NCBI GenBank assembly: GCA_021158865.1
Contig: JAGGSX010000188.1
Location: 1-18,337 of the forward strand
Direction of reading: 5' to 3'
DNA from: Thermoplasmata archaeon
Lineage (GTDB): Archaea > Thermoplasmatota > E2 > UBA202 > JdFR-43
DNA: 18,337 nt
Every line of letters starts with the position of its first letter. Positions within the stretch are counted from its first letter, which is position 1. The position numbers and the translations under genes are program-made. Below the pieces are notes generated by a model. It saw only the letters and a program-made list of their open reading frames with translations. It searched no databases and had not been told where the DNA came from. Shown one piece after another: positions 1-7,491 of the stretch.

Positions 1-582
1 AAATTATCTTCTTATATAATGGAGGAAATAGAAAATACGCAAAACCAAAACTTAAAAGAAGCTATATCCTCAATATTATTATTTACTGGAATAGCAGATT
101 TAGAGGATGAATTAAGGAAAAGAGAAACGAAGAAAATGATTATCGAACCGGCTAACTATAGCACGGAATCACCACCAATCGAAGAAAATATTTTGGATGA
201 TGTGGATATCTTGTTGAAAGAATCAGATAAAATAGGAGAAGAGCTTCGTAGAATTTCATTTTCAGAAATTAAAGCAGAAGAAAAAATAGAAGAAAAAACA
301 ATAAATGAAGAAGAGCTTCTACAGAATAAACTGCCTGTCTATGTGATACTTCACATGGCTAAGAAAGCAAAATATAATAACATACTAACAAAAAATGAAA
401 GAAAAGCTCTTTATGATATAGCACATAGAAAGATGGAAAGAAGAAGATTAACGGAAAAGCAAATTAAATATCTAGAAGCATTAATACAAAAAGCCATTGA
501 TCAAGGAATAGTTGAAGCTCCATGTGAAGATGATCCATGCGAAAAATGTGAAGAACTGAGAGAGATAGTAGAACAGCATTAG
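1..582 (+). CDS. Unrecognised acidic, Lys/Glu-rich protein with C-terminal Cys cluster; 5' end open
   Basis: I do not recognise this protein. The first ATG is at 19 and gives 187 residues, but the frame has no stop back to base 1 and there is no ribosome-binding site in front of that ATG, so the true start may lie outside the window. Seen: a short hydrophobic stretch (residues about 16-24), a long charged, low-complexity middle (about 30-100), a compact helical segment (about 105-162) rich in Lys/Arg, and an acidic tail with Cys169, Cys174 and Cys177 (CEDDPCEKC) that could bind a metal or form a disulfide. There is no membrane segment. The A-ending codons match the neighbours, which supports real coding. 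It lies 133 nt upstream of orc1 on the same strand; a T-rich stretch and a TATA-like box between them suggest separate transcription. A role in replication cannot be claimed. Confidence 0.7.
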   Translation, partial: KLSSYIMEEIENTQNQNLKEAISSILLFTGIADLEDELRKRETKKMIIEPANYSTESPPIEENILDDVDILLKESDKIGEELRRISFSEIKAEEKIEEKTINEEELLQNKLPVYVILHMAKKAKYNNILTKNERKALYDIAHRKMERRRLTEKQIKYLEALIQKAIDQGIVEAPCEDDPCEKCEELREIVEQH

Positions 583-670
583 AGGAATGCATTCAAATGA
601 GGAAGATGGTAATAAAAAGATTTTTATACATTCATAATTTGCTAACATTTAGCCTTGCCTCATAACATTT

Positions 671-705
671 ATTTATACCATCTGCATGTAATATTGTTTT
701 GGGGG
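671..705 (+). promoter_or_regulatory. Likely promoter and ribosome-binding site of orc1/cdc6
   Basis: A TATA-like element (atttatacc, from 671) lies about 40 nt before the ATG at 716, and a run of five G (701-705) lies 10 nt before it. The G run can act as a Shine-Dalgarno sequence. G strings also occur in archaeal origin recognition boxes next to orc1 genes, so that alternative stays open. Inferred from sequence only. Confidence 0.4.
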
Positions 706-715
706 AAGTAAAAAA

Positions 716-1933
716 ATGAAAGACATATTTCATGAGCTGTTATCATCTGGCAATATCATAAAAAATAAGGAAGTGCTAAGGCCATCATATATTCCGAGCT
801 TCCTGCCTCATAGAGAGAAGCAGATAAATGAGCTTGCATCAATATTAGTTTCGGCTCTGAAAGGAGAAGCCCCTTCAAATGTATTTATATATGGAAAAAC
901 GGGCACAGGAAAAACTGCTGTTTCTACTTTTGTGGGAAAGCATTTAATGAAGAAAGGCAAAGAAATGGGCGCTCCGATACATTTTATTTATATAAATTGT
1001 GAAATAGTCGATACACAATATCGCATACTCCAAAATATTACAAATCATTTCATAAAAGGATGGGATGAAAGGATACCATTCACAGGATGGCCAACTGATG
1101 AGGTATACTCAAGGCTTATAAATTCAATAGATAAAGCCAAGGGTGTTACAGTTATTGTACTTGATGAGGTTGATAAAGTAAAAGGTGATGAGGTTTTATA
1201 CAATCTTTCGAGAATAAATAATGATTTAAAAGAAGGAAAAGCATCCGTTATAGGCATATCAAATGATTTAAAATTCACAGAATTTTTGGACCCGAGGGTG
1301 AAATCATCACTTGGCGAAGAAAATTTGGTTTTCCCTCCATATACTGCGGATGAACTAAAAGACATACTTTCAGAAAGAGCAAAATTAGCATTTAAAGAAA
1401 ATGCCATTGAAGATGGTGTCATATCATTATGCTCTGCCAAGGCGGCGCAGGAGCATGGCGACGCCCGCCGTGCCCTCGATTTGCTCCGTGTATCCGCTGA
1501 AATTGCTGAAAGGCTTGGAGACAAAAGTGTTAGAGAAAAGCATGTTAGGATGGCTGAAAATAAAATAGAATTGGATAGGGTAAGAGAAGTTATTCGGACA
1601 TTGCCATTGCAATCAAAAATTGTTTTGTTATCTGCTTTGATAGGCACAAAGGAATATGGAAGCCTTACAACAGGAGATTTATATAGCATCTATGAGGAGC
1701 TATGTAATAGAGGGGGATATACAAATTTAACACAGAGAAGAGTTGCAGACATAATTTCTGAGCTTGATATGATGGGAATCTTGAATGCAAGAGTTATATC
1801 AAAAGGTAGATATGGAAGAACAAGAGAGATAGAAGTTCCTGTATCAAATAAAATAAAAGAAATACTTGAAAAAGATGAATCATTGCCAGATGTTGAAAAT
1901 TACAAGCCAAAATTACAATCTAAGCTCCTTTGA
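716..1933 (+). CDS. orc1: Orc1/Cdc6 family replication initiator ATPase
   Basis: Archaeal Orc1/Cdc6 binds origin recognition boxes and helps load the MCM helicase; it is an AAA+ ATPase with a C-terminal winged-helix DNA-binding domain. At 405 residues it has the usual family length. Visible motifs: the N-terminal LRPSYIPSFLPHRE segment, Walker A GKTGTGKT (residues 60-67), Walker B VIVLDEVDK (about 143-151), sensor 1 GISND, and sensor 2 GDARRALDLLR. The winged helix occupies roughly residues 300-400. The start at 716 has a G-rich ribosome-binding site. The last 21 nt overlap the 3' end of the convergent signal peptidase gene. A GC-rich patch (37 of 50 bases in 1441-1490) encodes the sensor 2 helix with codons (GCG, CGC, GCC, CTC) unlike the rest of the gene. 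An origin is often adjacent to such genes, but only 133 nt are free upstream. Confidence 0.96.
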   Translation: MKDIFHELLSSGNIIKNKEVLRPSYIPSFLPHREKQINELASILVSALKGEAPSNVFIYGKTGTGKTAVSTFVGKHLMKKGKEMGAPIHFIYINCEIVDTQYRILQNITNHFIKGWDERIPFTGWPTDEVYSRLINSIDKAKGVTVIVLDEVDKVKGDEVLYNLSRINNDLKEGKASVIGISNDLKFTEFLDPRVKSSLGEENLVFPPYTADELKDILSERAKLAFKENAIEDGVISLCSAKAAQEHGDARRALDLLRVSAEIAERLGDKSVREKHVRMAENKIELDRVREVIRTLPLQSKIVLLSALIGTKEYGSLTTGDLYSIYEELCNRGGYTNLTQRRVADIISELDMMGILNARVISKGRYGRTREIEVPVSNKIKEILEKDESLPDVENYKPKLQSKLL

Positions 1934-2707
1934 TTTTCTATTTTTAAAGAAGTTATATGCATCCCATATAGATGGTAAAACAATTATTATAACTAAGGAA
2001 ATGCCCAGACAAATCCATTCATCTTTAGGAGCAACTGCATTGCCAATTTTAACTGCATCATCGCCTTCATATCCATGGTCATTTCCATATATCATCAATT
2101 TTATCAAACCAAACCATGGAAGCTCGCCTCTTGCCTTCCCAATAATCCATTTGGGTTTAACAGGCTGGGGGCATATTCCGCCATTCGGCAATTGGTCTGG
2201 GTATTCATTATTATCTCCTTTCGTTATAAATCCACTATTTGCTGGCTTATAATTATATAAATGTAGCTGAGGTATGGTTATTTCTTTAGCATTATGGATT
2301 CCATATTCCTCCACATCATAAGTTCCATCATTCTTTTCAATCCAGCATATTGCACGATGTATGATTGGTGTTCTTTTTTTATTTCCCATTGGATAGTATA
2401 TTATTACATCTCCATAATCTCCATAAGTCCGATGCTTTGTCATTGGATGACTTTCATTTCCTCTCGTTATAACATCATTTTTGCTATAAACCTTTTTTAC
2501 TAAAACTAAATCACCAGGGTCAATTGTTCCTATTTTTCCAAAAGGCGCGTTATGATGCATCATGCTTTCAGAAGTGACAACAACCATTGGAGTATGAGGA
2601 AATTGCCCAGTATATCCCCATAGTGCTGCCAGTATTATGCCAACTATTGCTACAGAAATGATAACATCTCGGATAAATAATATTGTCTTCTGTTGCAGAT
2701 TTTCCAT
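1913..2707 (-). CDS. Signal peptidase I, archaeal/ER (Sec11-like) type
   Basis: This membrane protease removes signal peptides from secreted preproteins on the outer face of the membrane. Seen: an N-terminal transmembrane segment (residues about 12-31), the Ser box TSESM with catalytic Ser48, the His box IIHRAI with His117 replacing the bacterial Lys, the box GFITKGDNNEYPDQ with conserved acidic residues (Asp165, Asp171), and a C-terminal hydrophobic segment (about 231-247) followed by a basic tail (KNRKSK). At 264 residues it is longer than minimal archaeal enzymes because of inserts between the boxes. The ATG at 2707 overlaps the stop of the upstream deaminase gene (TAATG) and has GGTGAGGAG before it, so the two are probably translationally coupled. 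Its 3' end overlaps convergent orc1 by 21 nt. Substrates here probably include the secreted propeller protein at 16655; the lipoprotein at 12021 would need a different peptidase. Confidence 0.93.
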   Translation of the reverse strand: MENLQQKTILFIRDVIISVAIVGIILAALWGYTGQFPHTPMVVVTSESMMHHNAPFGKIGTIDPGDLVLVKKVYSKNDVITRGNESHPMTKHRTYGDYGDVIIYYPMGNKKRTPIIHRAICWIEKNDGTYDVEEYGIHNAKEITIPQLHLYNYKPANSGFITKGDNNEYPDQLPNGGICPQPVKPKWIIGKARGELPWFGLIKLMIYGNDHGYEGDDAVKIGNAVAPKDEWICLGISLVIIIVLPSIWDAYNFFKNRKSKELRL

Positions 2708-3150
2708 TACTGCTGAAATCTCCTCACCTTTATATTACTTTCCTTCAGGATTTCTTTTGAAAGCTCATCTGGATAATCATTCAAATAAACTATTTCTTTT
2801 ATTTCTGCATTTACAAGCATTTTTGAACACACACTGCATGGAAAATGGGTTACATATAAAGTTGCATTTTTTATCGAAACACCAAAAACAGCTGCCTGTA
2901 TTATTGCATTTTGTTCTGCATGTAATCCCATGCATAACTCATGTCTCTCTCCTTCAGGAATTTCAAGTTTTTCTCTTATGCATCCAATTTCATCGCAGTG
3001 TTTGAATCCTTTTGGAACACCATTGTAACCAGTGGAAAGAATATGATTTTCTTTAACCATCACAGCCCCAACCTGACGTCTTGTGCATGTTGAACGCTTT
3101 GCCACTATCTTTGCTATTTCCATAAAATACTCATCAAAAGAAGGCCTCAT
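2707..3150 (-). CDS. Deoxycytidylate (dCMP) deaminase, ComE/Dcd family
   Basis: dCMP deaminase is a zinc enzyme that converts dCMP to dUMP, the precursor for thymidylate. Seen: [10 protein letters not shown] near the N terminus, the insertion [12 protein letters not shown], zinc and proton-shuttle residues HAE (His77, Glu79) and PCSVC (Cys105, Cys108). The chosen product is 147 residues, close to the family norm. The frame is open further upstream to 3300, but that part would run across the promoter and the divergent zinc-ribbon gene. I prefer the ATG at 3150 because AGGGG lies about 9 nt before it and the conserved domain begins there; an ATG at 3168 is the alternative. It is the first gene of a two-gene operon with the signal peptidase; the pairing has no obvious functional logic. 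Confidence 0.93.
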   Translation of the reverse strand: MRPSFDEYFMEIAKIVAKRSTCTRRQVGAVMVKENHILSTGYNGVPKGFKHCDEIGCIREKLEIPEGERHELCMGLHAEQNAIIQAAVFGVSIKNATLYVTHFPCSVCSKMLVNAEIKEIVYLNDYPDELSKEILKESNIKVRRFQQ

Positions 3151-3207
3151 CAACTTTTTCCCCTGCATAGCAATAATATAAGCCACATTTAAACACCTGC
3201 CGAAAGA

Positions 3208-3219
3208 TTTATATATAAA
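3208..3219. promoter_or_regulatory. Palindromic TATA box between divergent genes
   Basis: The 12-mer tttatatataaa is its own reverse complement and is the best TATA element between the dCMP deaminase operon (minus) and the zinc-ribbon gene (plus). It lies about 30 nt before the zinc-ribbon ATG (3244) and about 63 nt before the deaminase ATG (3150). One box could serve both directions, with direction set by the flanking BRE (cgaaag precedes it on the plus strand). Confidence 0.65.
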
Positions 3220-3243
3220 AAACAACATTATATTGTAAGCAAA

Positions 3244-3375
3244 ATGATAGCAAATAGAAGAATGAGATGCCCTGAATGTGGTGGGGAAATGATTCAACAT
3301 GTATTTAAAGATAGAGTATACTATATATGCAAAAAATGTGGTAAGGAAATGGTTGTTCCACTCTCATTCATTTAA
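3244..3375 (+). CDS. 43-residue zinc-ribbon protein
   Basis: A short protein with two CxxC pairs, RCPECGG (Cys9, Cys12) and ICKKCGK (Cys29, Cys32), separated by 16 residues, which is a classic zinc-ribbon arrangement. Small free-standing zinc ribbons of this kind are common in archaea and are often nucleic-acid binding or of unknown function; no specific role can be given. Evidence that it is real: a strong TATA box upstream, a complete ribbon with GG/GK turns after each knuckle, and use of the gap between two minus-strand genes. The ATG at 3250-odd codons is not better placed than 3244; an in-frame ATG at 3262 is the only other choice. Its last 12 nt overlap the 3' end of the convergent TatD-like gene. 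Confidence 0.75.
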   Translation: MIANRRMRCPECGGEMIQHVFKDRVYYICKKCGKEMVVPLSFI

Positions 3376-4197
3376 AGAAACGCCATAAATTTTTTCTGGA
3401 TTTTCTTTATTCACTATATAGGCATCTTTTTCATTTATTTTTTCTTCAGCAAGCAAATTTTTTATTCTTTTAGGAACCGTTTTCAAACTTAAAACTGCCC
3501 CAGCTCTTTTGATATCATCTAAATAATCTGTTTCAAGCATAAATCTCGTTCCTTTTCTGAATGCTTCTTCAACATTTTCTTTTTTTGCGATTACAGAGGG
3601 AAATATGCCAAAGTTTTCTTCAATTGTTATTAAGGGAGGGGAATAATGCTTTATAACTTTATCTTTTTTTAAACCAGTTTCGATAGCCATTTTTGCCAGC
3701 TCTTTCATGTTATTTTCATTTGCAGCTTCCATGTGCAGAATTACAGGCACATCAGCATCTCTGGCAAGCATCATGCCATATTTCATTATTTCAATGCTGT
3801 CATTCCACGATTGCTCATCAACTTTAAAGTGTGGTCTTCCTATCTCTCCAATTGCTATCGCTTTTTTTTCAATGCATAATTTATACGCTTCATCCATTCC
3901 CTTTTTCATAAGTTCCATCGATTTCTTTCTTCCGACAACATCCTTCATTCTTAAATAATCAATTGGATATGGTCCTAATGTGAGGAATATTTTAACTCCT
4001 GTTTTCTTTGTCGCCTCCTCCGCCATCTTTATTCCTTCTTCATAGCTCTTCATGTAACTTTCATTTTTTATAACTTCTTTGAAATCAGTATATGGACAAA
4101 AGTTTAGATGGCTACCTCCTTCTTTTTTAAATTCTTTTACAGCTTCTATAAATCTTCCATCTCTTCTTAAATGCATGTGATTATCGAATATTATCAT
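3364..4197 (-). CDS. TatD-like metal-dependent hydrolase
   Basis: A TIM-barrel amidohydrolase-superfamily protein of 277 residues, resembling the archaeal TatD-related group (COG1099 type). Metal-binding positions are visible in order: DNHMHL (His7, His9), GEIGRPHF (Glu in strand 4), VILHMEA (His), KHYSPP (His), and the late Asp in ETDYLDD. TatD proteins are Mg-dependent DNases or esterases; the archaeal branch has no settled substrate, so the exact reaction is left open. It is cytosolic, with no signal peptide. It has its own TATA-like box (4213-4224) overlapping the stop of truD, 26 nt upstream of the start, so it is probably transcribed separately as a leaderless mRNA as well as by read-through from the csl4 operon. 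Confidence 0.88.
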   Translation of the reverse strand: MIIFDNHMHLRRDGRFIEAVKEFKKEGGSHLNFCPYTDFKEVIKNESYMKSYEEGIKMAEEATKKTGVKIFLTLGPYPIDYLRMKDVVGRKKSMELMKKGMDEAYKLCIEKKAIAIGEIGRPHFKVDEQSWNDSIEIMKYGMMLARDADVPVILHMEAANENNMKELAKMAIETGLKKDKVIKHYSPPLITIEENFGIFPSVIAKKENVEEAFRKGTRFMLETDYLDDIKRAGAVLSLKTVPKRIKNLLAEEKINEKDAYIVNKENPEKIYGVSLNE

Positions 4198-4212
4198 AAA
4201 AATGTAATAAAA

Positions 4213-4224
4213 TTAAATATAAAT
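4213..4224 (-). promoter_or_regulatory. TATA-like box for the TatD-like gene
   Basis: On the minus strand TTTATATTTAA is centred about 22 nt before the ATG at 4197 and overlaps the truD stop codon. No Shine-Dalgarno sequence precedes the ATG, consistent with a leaderless transcript. Confidence 0.45.
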
Positions 4225-5471
4225 CAATAGCTATATATGTCCGCTTTCATAAATTCCCTCAATAAAGAGGTGGCATAACATCCTTTCTCAAGAATAAATT
4301 TTAAATGCAAATTGTTACCATCCAGCCTATATAAAATATTTTTAATGGGCGCAAAAACAGAGCGGCGCAGCCCGGCTGAAGAAAGCCATGGCATGTATGG
4401 CATTTTAAATTCATCTATAGATATGCCTTCATTTTCCAAAACTTTTGCTTCAATTTCTCCCATTTCTCCTTTTGCAAGCTTGCTGTCATATCCAACTATT
4501 GCTGCTGAAGGAAAGCATTTTCCTTTCTTAATTTCCTTATTTATTTTTTCAATATTTTTTTCATTTGCATATATGCCATCAAAATTTTGCATACTTTTCA
4601 ATATAACATCGCCTTCTATTGCCTCATTTATTGGTATGCCTTTTTTAATCCTTAAAGAAAGCATTTTATTGAAAAGATAAGATTGATATGCATGAATAAA
4701 TATTCTTATTAAATTTGATGGAAGTTGAAGCAAGGCATTTTCCCAATCATCAGGATGCTCTGCAAGATATTCAACCATTCTGCGTTCAAAGGAAAGCTTT
4801 TTTGGATAAACTTCTAAAGCTTTTTTAAAATCCTTTGTTTTTTCCAAAAATTCTCTTGCTTCATAGCATTCTTTATCTTCCCCTTCTATGGGATTCGCTG
4901 CATAACTCATAACGGCTTTTTCTAAATCATTTTTGATAATATATTTTCCAACAATATGTGTTATTGGTCTTGTTATTCCAAATCTCTGGACTCCAAAAAA
5001 ATTTGGATAACCTTTTATTGATGCCAATTCTTCCAATATTTTTTTAAATTTGTCCCCATCTTCAATATTTTTTATGACTATTTCAAACTTATTTGCCAAA
5101 AGTTTTCCATGGGTGACTGGCTTATTTGTTTTATAAAGAATGCTAACTTCAACATCAGGTATTCTTAAATTTAAAACTTTTTCAATTGGAGCTGCAAATG
5201 ACATTATCTGGGTTGTTATTGCTCTCTTATCTTTTATGCCTGCATATCCAACCGCTTTATATGAAATTCTCAGATTTTTTGCAATTCTTTCAATAAGCCT
5301 ATTCATTTCCCAGTTTTTTGATTTCACCATTGCAACAACAAATTTTCCTTTTGCTGGCTTTGGATATAATGGTAATTCTTCTACAATAAAATCTTCAGCT
5401 TCTTCTTTTATTTTACCTTTTATTCCCTCTCCTTTAGTTAGATATGCTTCTATGCCTATGTCCTCCTCCAT
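4224..5471 (-). CDS. truD: tRNA pseudouridine(13) synthase TruD
   Basis: TruD isomerises uridine 13 of tRNA to pseudouridine and belongs to the TruD/Pus7 family. At 415 residues it has the archaeal length. Seen: the N-terminal DFIVEELP motif, the catalytic-loop motif AGIKDKRAITTQ with the family's nucleophilic Asp (residue about 81), the conserved NFFGVQRFG, and a C-terminal SSAGLRRS segment just after LPW-like PYMPWLS. The start at 5471 has GGAGG about 9 nt upstream, inside the end of rpoL, and only 3 nt separate the two genes, so it is the third gene of a csl4-rpoL-truD operon. The SSAGLRRS region is encoded by an unusually GC-rich stretch (about 4348-4385). Confidence 0.96.
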   Translation of the reverse strand: MEEDIGIEAYLTKGEGIKGKIKEEAEDFIVEELPLYPKPAKGKFVVAMVKSKNWEMNRLIERIAKNLRISYKAVGYAGIKDKRAITTQIMSFAAPIEKVLNLRIPDVEVSILYKTNKPVTHGKLLANKFEIVIKNIEDGDKFKKILEELASIKGYPNFFGVQRFGITRPITHIVGKYIIKNDLEKAVMSYAANPIEGEDKECYEAREFLEKTKDFKKALEVYPKKLSFERRMVEYLAEHPDDWENALLQLPSNLIRIFIHAYQSYLFNKMLSLRIKKGIPINEAIEGDVILKSMQNFDGIYANEKNIEKINKEIKKGKCFPSAAIVGYDSKLAKGEMGEIEAKVLENEGISIDEFKMPYMPWLSSAGLRRSVFAPIKNILYRLDGNNLHLKFILEKGCYATSLLREFMKADIYSY

Positions 5472-5474
5472 TAA

Positions 5475-5738
5475 TTATTCCTCCAATTGGTTACGCAGCT
5501 CATCAATGTTTCTTTTAATATCCTCAATAGCTTTCTTCAAAATTTTTTTTGCTGAACCTTTCTTAACTCTAAGATAAAATTCTGGATTTCCTATTAAAGG
5601 ATGTTCAACCTTCCATTCAGCAAATTCAACTTCATCATATTCAAGGAGTTTCTGTTTTAAAGGATTTAAAATTGTCTTTTCTTTTATAACTTCAAATTCG
5701 ATTTCTTTATCATTTTCTTTCTTTATTTCAATTTTCAT
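5475..5738 (-). CDS. rpoL: DNA-directed RNA polymerase subunit L (Rpo11/RpoL)
   Basis: Rpo11 is the small alpha-like subunit that pairs with Rpo3 in the archaeal polymerase assembly platform (eukaryotic Rpb11). Its 87 residues match the family, and the signature EYDEVEFAEWKVEHPLIGNPEFYLR is present as a continuous conserved block around residues 33-57, followed by the long C-terminal helix (LKKAIEDIKRNIDELRNQL). The ATG at 5738 lies inside the end of csl4 (11-nt overlap) and is preceded by GGTGAT, so it is probably translationally coupled. Confidence 0.95.
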   Translation of the reverse strand: MKIEIKKENDKEIEFEVIKEKTILNPLKQKLLEYDEVEFAEWKVEHPLIGNPEFYLRVKKGSAKKILKKAIEDIKRNIDELRNQLEE

Positions 5739-6318
5739 TATTTATCACCCTATCTATATTTCCCATACCATAATCATCTGCCATCTTTCTTTCTTCTTTT
5801 TTTCCGCATACAGGACATTGGAGAGAATTTCCTTCTTTTATTAAAGGATTTCTACAATTTGTGCAAAATGCTTTTATCACACCAAATTCTTTACCCGTTG
5901 TTGAAAGCTGGGTTAAAGGATCAACTTTTATAACTTTAGCCCTTATAATATCTCCTATCCTATATTTTGTATTTGGATGGCTTACATACTCATCGCTTAT
6001 ATTGGAAACATGTATTGCCCCATCTCTTTCCCCTGCAATCCCTCTATCTTTTCCAGCTAAGTGCAATATCTCGACAATAACCATTGCATCCATAACCTGC
6101 TTGACTTCACATATTGCAACATCCCCTTCTTTTAAAATAATGGGCATAGATGGAAGAGGTTCAACAACTGCTTCAAGCTTTTTTTTATCAACCTTAAACT
6201 TACCCATAATAGAACTTCTTATTATACCCCCATCCTGATATGTGCCAAAACCAGCCATCAACTCTTCAGCCATTGCAAGCTCGTCGCCTGGCGCCACCAT
6301 GCTGCCTTCTTCAATCAT
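5728..6318 (-). CDS. csl4: Exosome RNA-binding subunit Csl4
   Basis: Csl4 forms part of the RNA-binding cap of the archaeal exosome, which degrades and tails RNA from the 3' end. The 196 residues show the three expected parts: an N-terminal domain with the conserved APGDELAMAEE start, a central S1 RNA-binding domain (about 62-140, including IHVSNIS and GDIIRAKVI), and a C-terminal zinc ribbon with Cys152, Cys155, Cys168 and Cys171. The start at 6318 is chosen because it directly precedes the conserved N terminus and a TATA-like box is centred about 24 nt upstream, with no Shine-Dalgarno sequence (leaderless). It heads the operon with rpoL and truD, joining RNA synthesis, modification and decay. 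Confidence 0.95.
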   Translation of the reverse strand: MIEEGSMVAPGDELAMAEELMAGFGTYQDGGIIRSSIMGKFKVDKKKLEAVVEPLPSMPIILKEGDVAICEVKQVMDAMVIVEILHLAGKDRGIAGERDGAIHVSNISDEYVSHPNTKYRIGDIIRAKVIKVDPLTQLSTTGKEFGVIKAFCTNCRNPLIKEGNSLQCPVCGKKEERKMADDYGMGNIDRVINNEN

Positions 6319-6335
6319 TTAATGGTAAAAAAGCA

Positions 6336-6348
6336 TTATTATATATAG
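6336..6348 (-). promoter_or_regulatory. TATA box of the csl4-rpoL-truD operon
   Basis: The minus-strand sequence CTATATATAATAA is centred about 24 nt before the csl4 ATG at 6318. The spacing and the lack of an SD sequence point to a leaderless mRNA. The box lies in the 40-nt gap after the methyltransferase stop. Confidence 0.6.
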
Positions 6349-6358
6349 CCATCGCAAG

Positions 6359-7450
6359 TTATTTTCTTTTTAAAATGCTCATGAAAAGAATATCCCCTTC
6401 TGGAAGCCATGTGAAGAAGCCACTCTTCATTTTTTTAAGACCATCCAATTCAAAATTTATTTTTTTAAATTCATTCAGCTTTTCAACAACCATTGTTTCT
6501 TCTGGAATAAAAGAACAGATTGAATATATGAGATACTTTTTAACAAAATTTGATGCATTTTTTAGGATTTCCAATTGCTTTTCTGGAAAATTGTTTAAGG
6601 AGTTAATATATTTTGCTTCAGGATTTCTTCTGGCGGCGCCGACGCCCGTGCATGGAGCATCAACCAAAACCACATCATATTTTTCACTTTCATCCATTGG
6701 AAATATTTTTGCGTTGTAAAGAATTGCTCTTTTTTCAAGTGTTTTCAGTCTATCCTTATTTTCATCATGGACATATATGATTGCATTATTTTTTGTTATG
6801 GATGCCATCGCCAATGTTTTCCCTCCATTTCCTGCACAATAATCGAGTATTTTATTTCCAAGCATTGAAGTAATTTTTGCTACAAGCTGGCTCGATTCAT
6901 CTTGGACATGGGCAAAACCTTTTTTTACTACTTGGGAGTATCTCGCTCTTGATTCAGTTATTAATGATGTTTCCAACAAAGATTTTTTAGCATTCAATCC
7001 TTCTTTTTTTAACATTTCAATAACTTCTGCTCTGTTGCTTTTATTGAAATTTACGCAGAGCGTTGTTTTAGCTTCTTTATTCAAATGCTTTACGAATTCT
7101 GGATAATTCTTAACAATTTTTGCCATAAAATCAGAAAAAGATTGTCTTATTGCAATATATTTCTCTTTTGGAATATTCTCCTCTGCTTTTTTATAATCAA
7201 CGTTTATTTCATTTTTAGCAATTTTAACATAATTTTCTGGTGATTTTTTTAAATCATAACAATCCATCAAAAAATCATACCAACGCTTCCATCTAACAAT
7301 TCTGTGGATTAAGACTGCAACCCTCTCCCTTTCAATTAAATTTAAGTTTGATGATGGCAATAAATCACGCATACATCTTGAAATATTTCCTTTCCTTAAC
7401 CATTTTTTTACAACATTTACAGCAACTTTATCTTCTTTCACATTTTTCAT
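6359..7450 (-). CDS. NOL1/NOP2/Sun family RNA cytosine-C5 methyltransferase
   Basis: SAM-dependent enzymes of this family methylate carbon 5 of cytosine in rRNA or tRNA; which RNA is modified here cannot be told from sequence. The 363 residues have an N-terminal helical RNA-binding part (about 1-120), the FAHVQDESSQLV segment, SAM-binding motif I DYCAGNGGKTLA (203-214), motif IV DAPCTGVGAARRNP with Cys267, and motif VI YSICSFIPEET with Cys312. In the family the motif VI Cys is the nucleophile and the motif IV Cys helps release the product; both are present, though the common TCS of motif VI is ICS here. The ATG at 7450 has a TATA-like box centred about 22 nt upstream. Its promoter faces the 72-bp repeat array. 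Confidence 0.94.
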   Translation of the reverse strand: MKNVKEDKVAVNVVKKWLRKGNISRCMRDLLPSSNLNLIERERVAVLIHRIVRWKRWYDFLMDCYDLKKSPENYVKIAKNEINVDYKKAEENIPKEKYIAIRQSFSDFMAKIVKNYPEFVKHLNKEAKTTLCVNFNKSNRAEVIEMLKKEGLNAKKSLLETSLITESRARYSQVVKKGFAHVQDESSQLVAKITSMLGNKILDYCAGNGGKTLAMASITKNNAIIYVHDENKDRLKTLEKRAILYNAKIFPMDESEKYDVVLVDAPCTGVGAARRNPEAKYINSLNNFPEKQLEILKNASNFVKKYLIYSICSFIPEETMVVEKLNEFKKINFELDGLKKMKSGFFTWLPEGDILFMSILKRK

Positions 7451-7465
7451 ATTTATAGGTTATAG

Positions 7466-7475
7466 GCTATATAAT
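7466..7475 (-). promoter_or_regulatory. TATA-like box of the RNA methyltransferase gene
   Basis: The minus-strand TTATATAG element is centred about 22 nt before the ATG at 7450 and lies only about 17 nt from the first unit of the tandem repeat. It is probably the promoter of a leaderless transcript. Confidence 0.5.
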
Positions 7476-7491
7476 GATTTTGAACTCTCTT

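Noticed and set aside
1045..1689. 214-codon minus-strand open frame inside orc1
   Set aside because: It is antisense to a well-supported Orc1/Cdc6 gene, has a Ser/Leu-rich composition typical of a complement frame, and shows no domain or start signal.
3151..3300. N-terminal extension of the dCMP deaminase frame
   Set aside because: The extra 50 residues run across the TATA box and the divergent zinc-ribbon gene; the conserved enzyme starts at 3150 with a ribosome-binding site.
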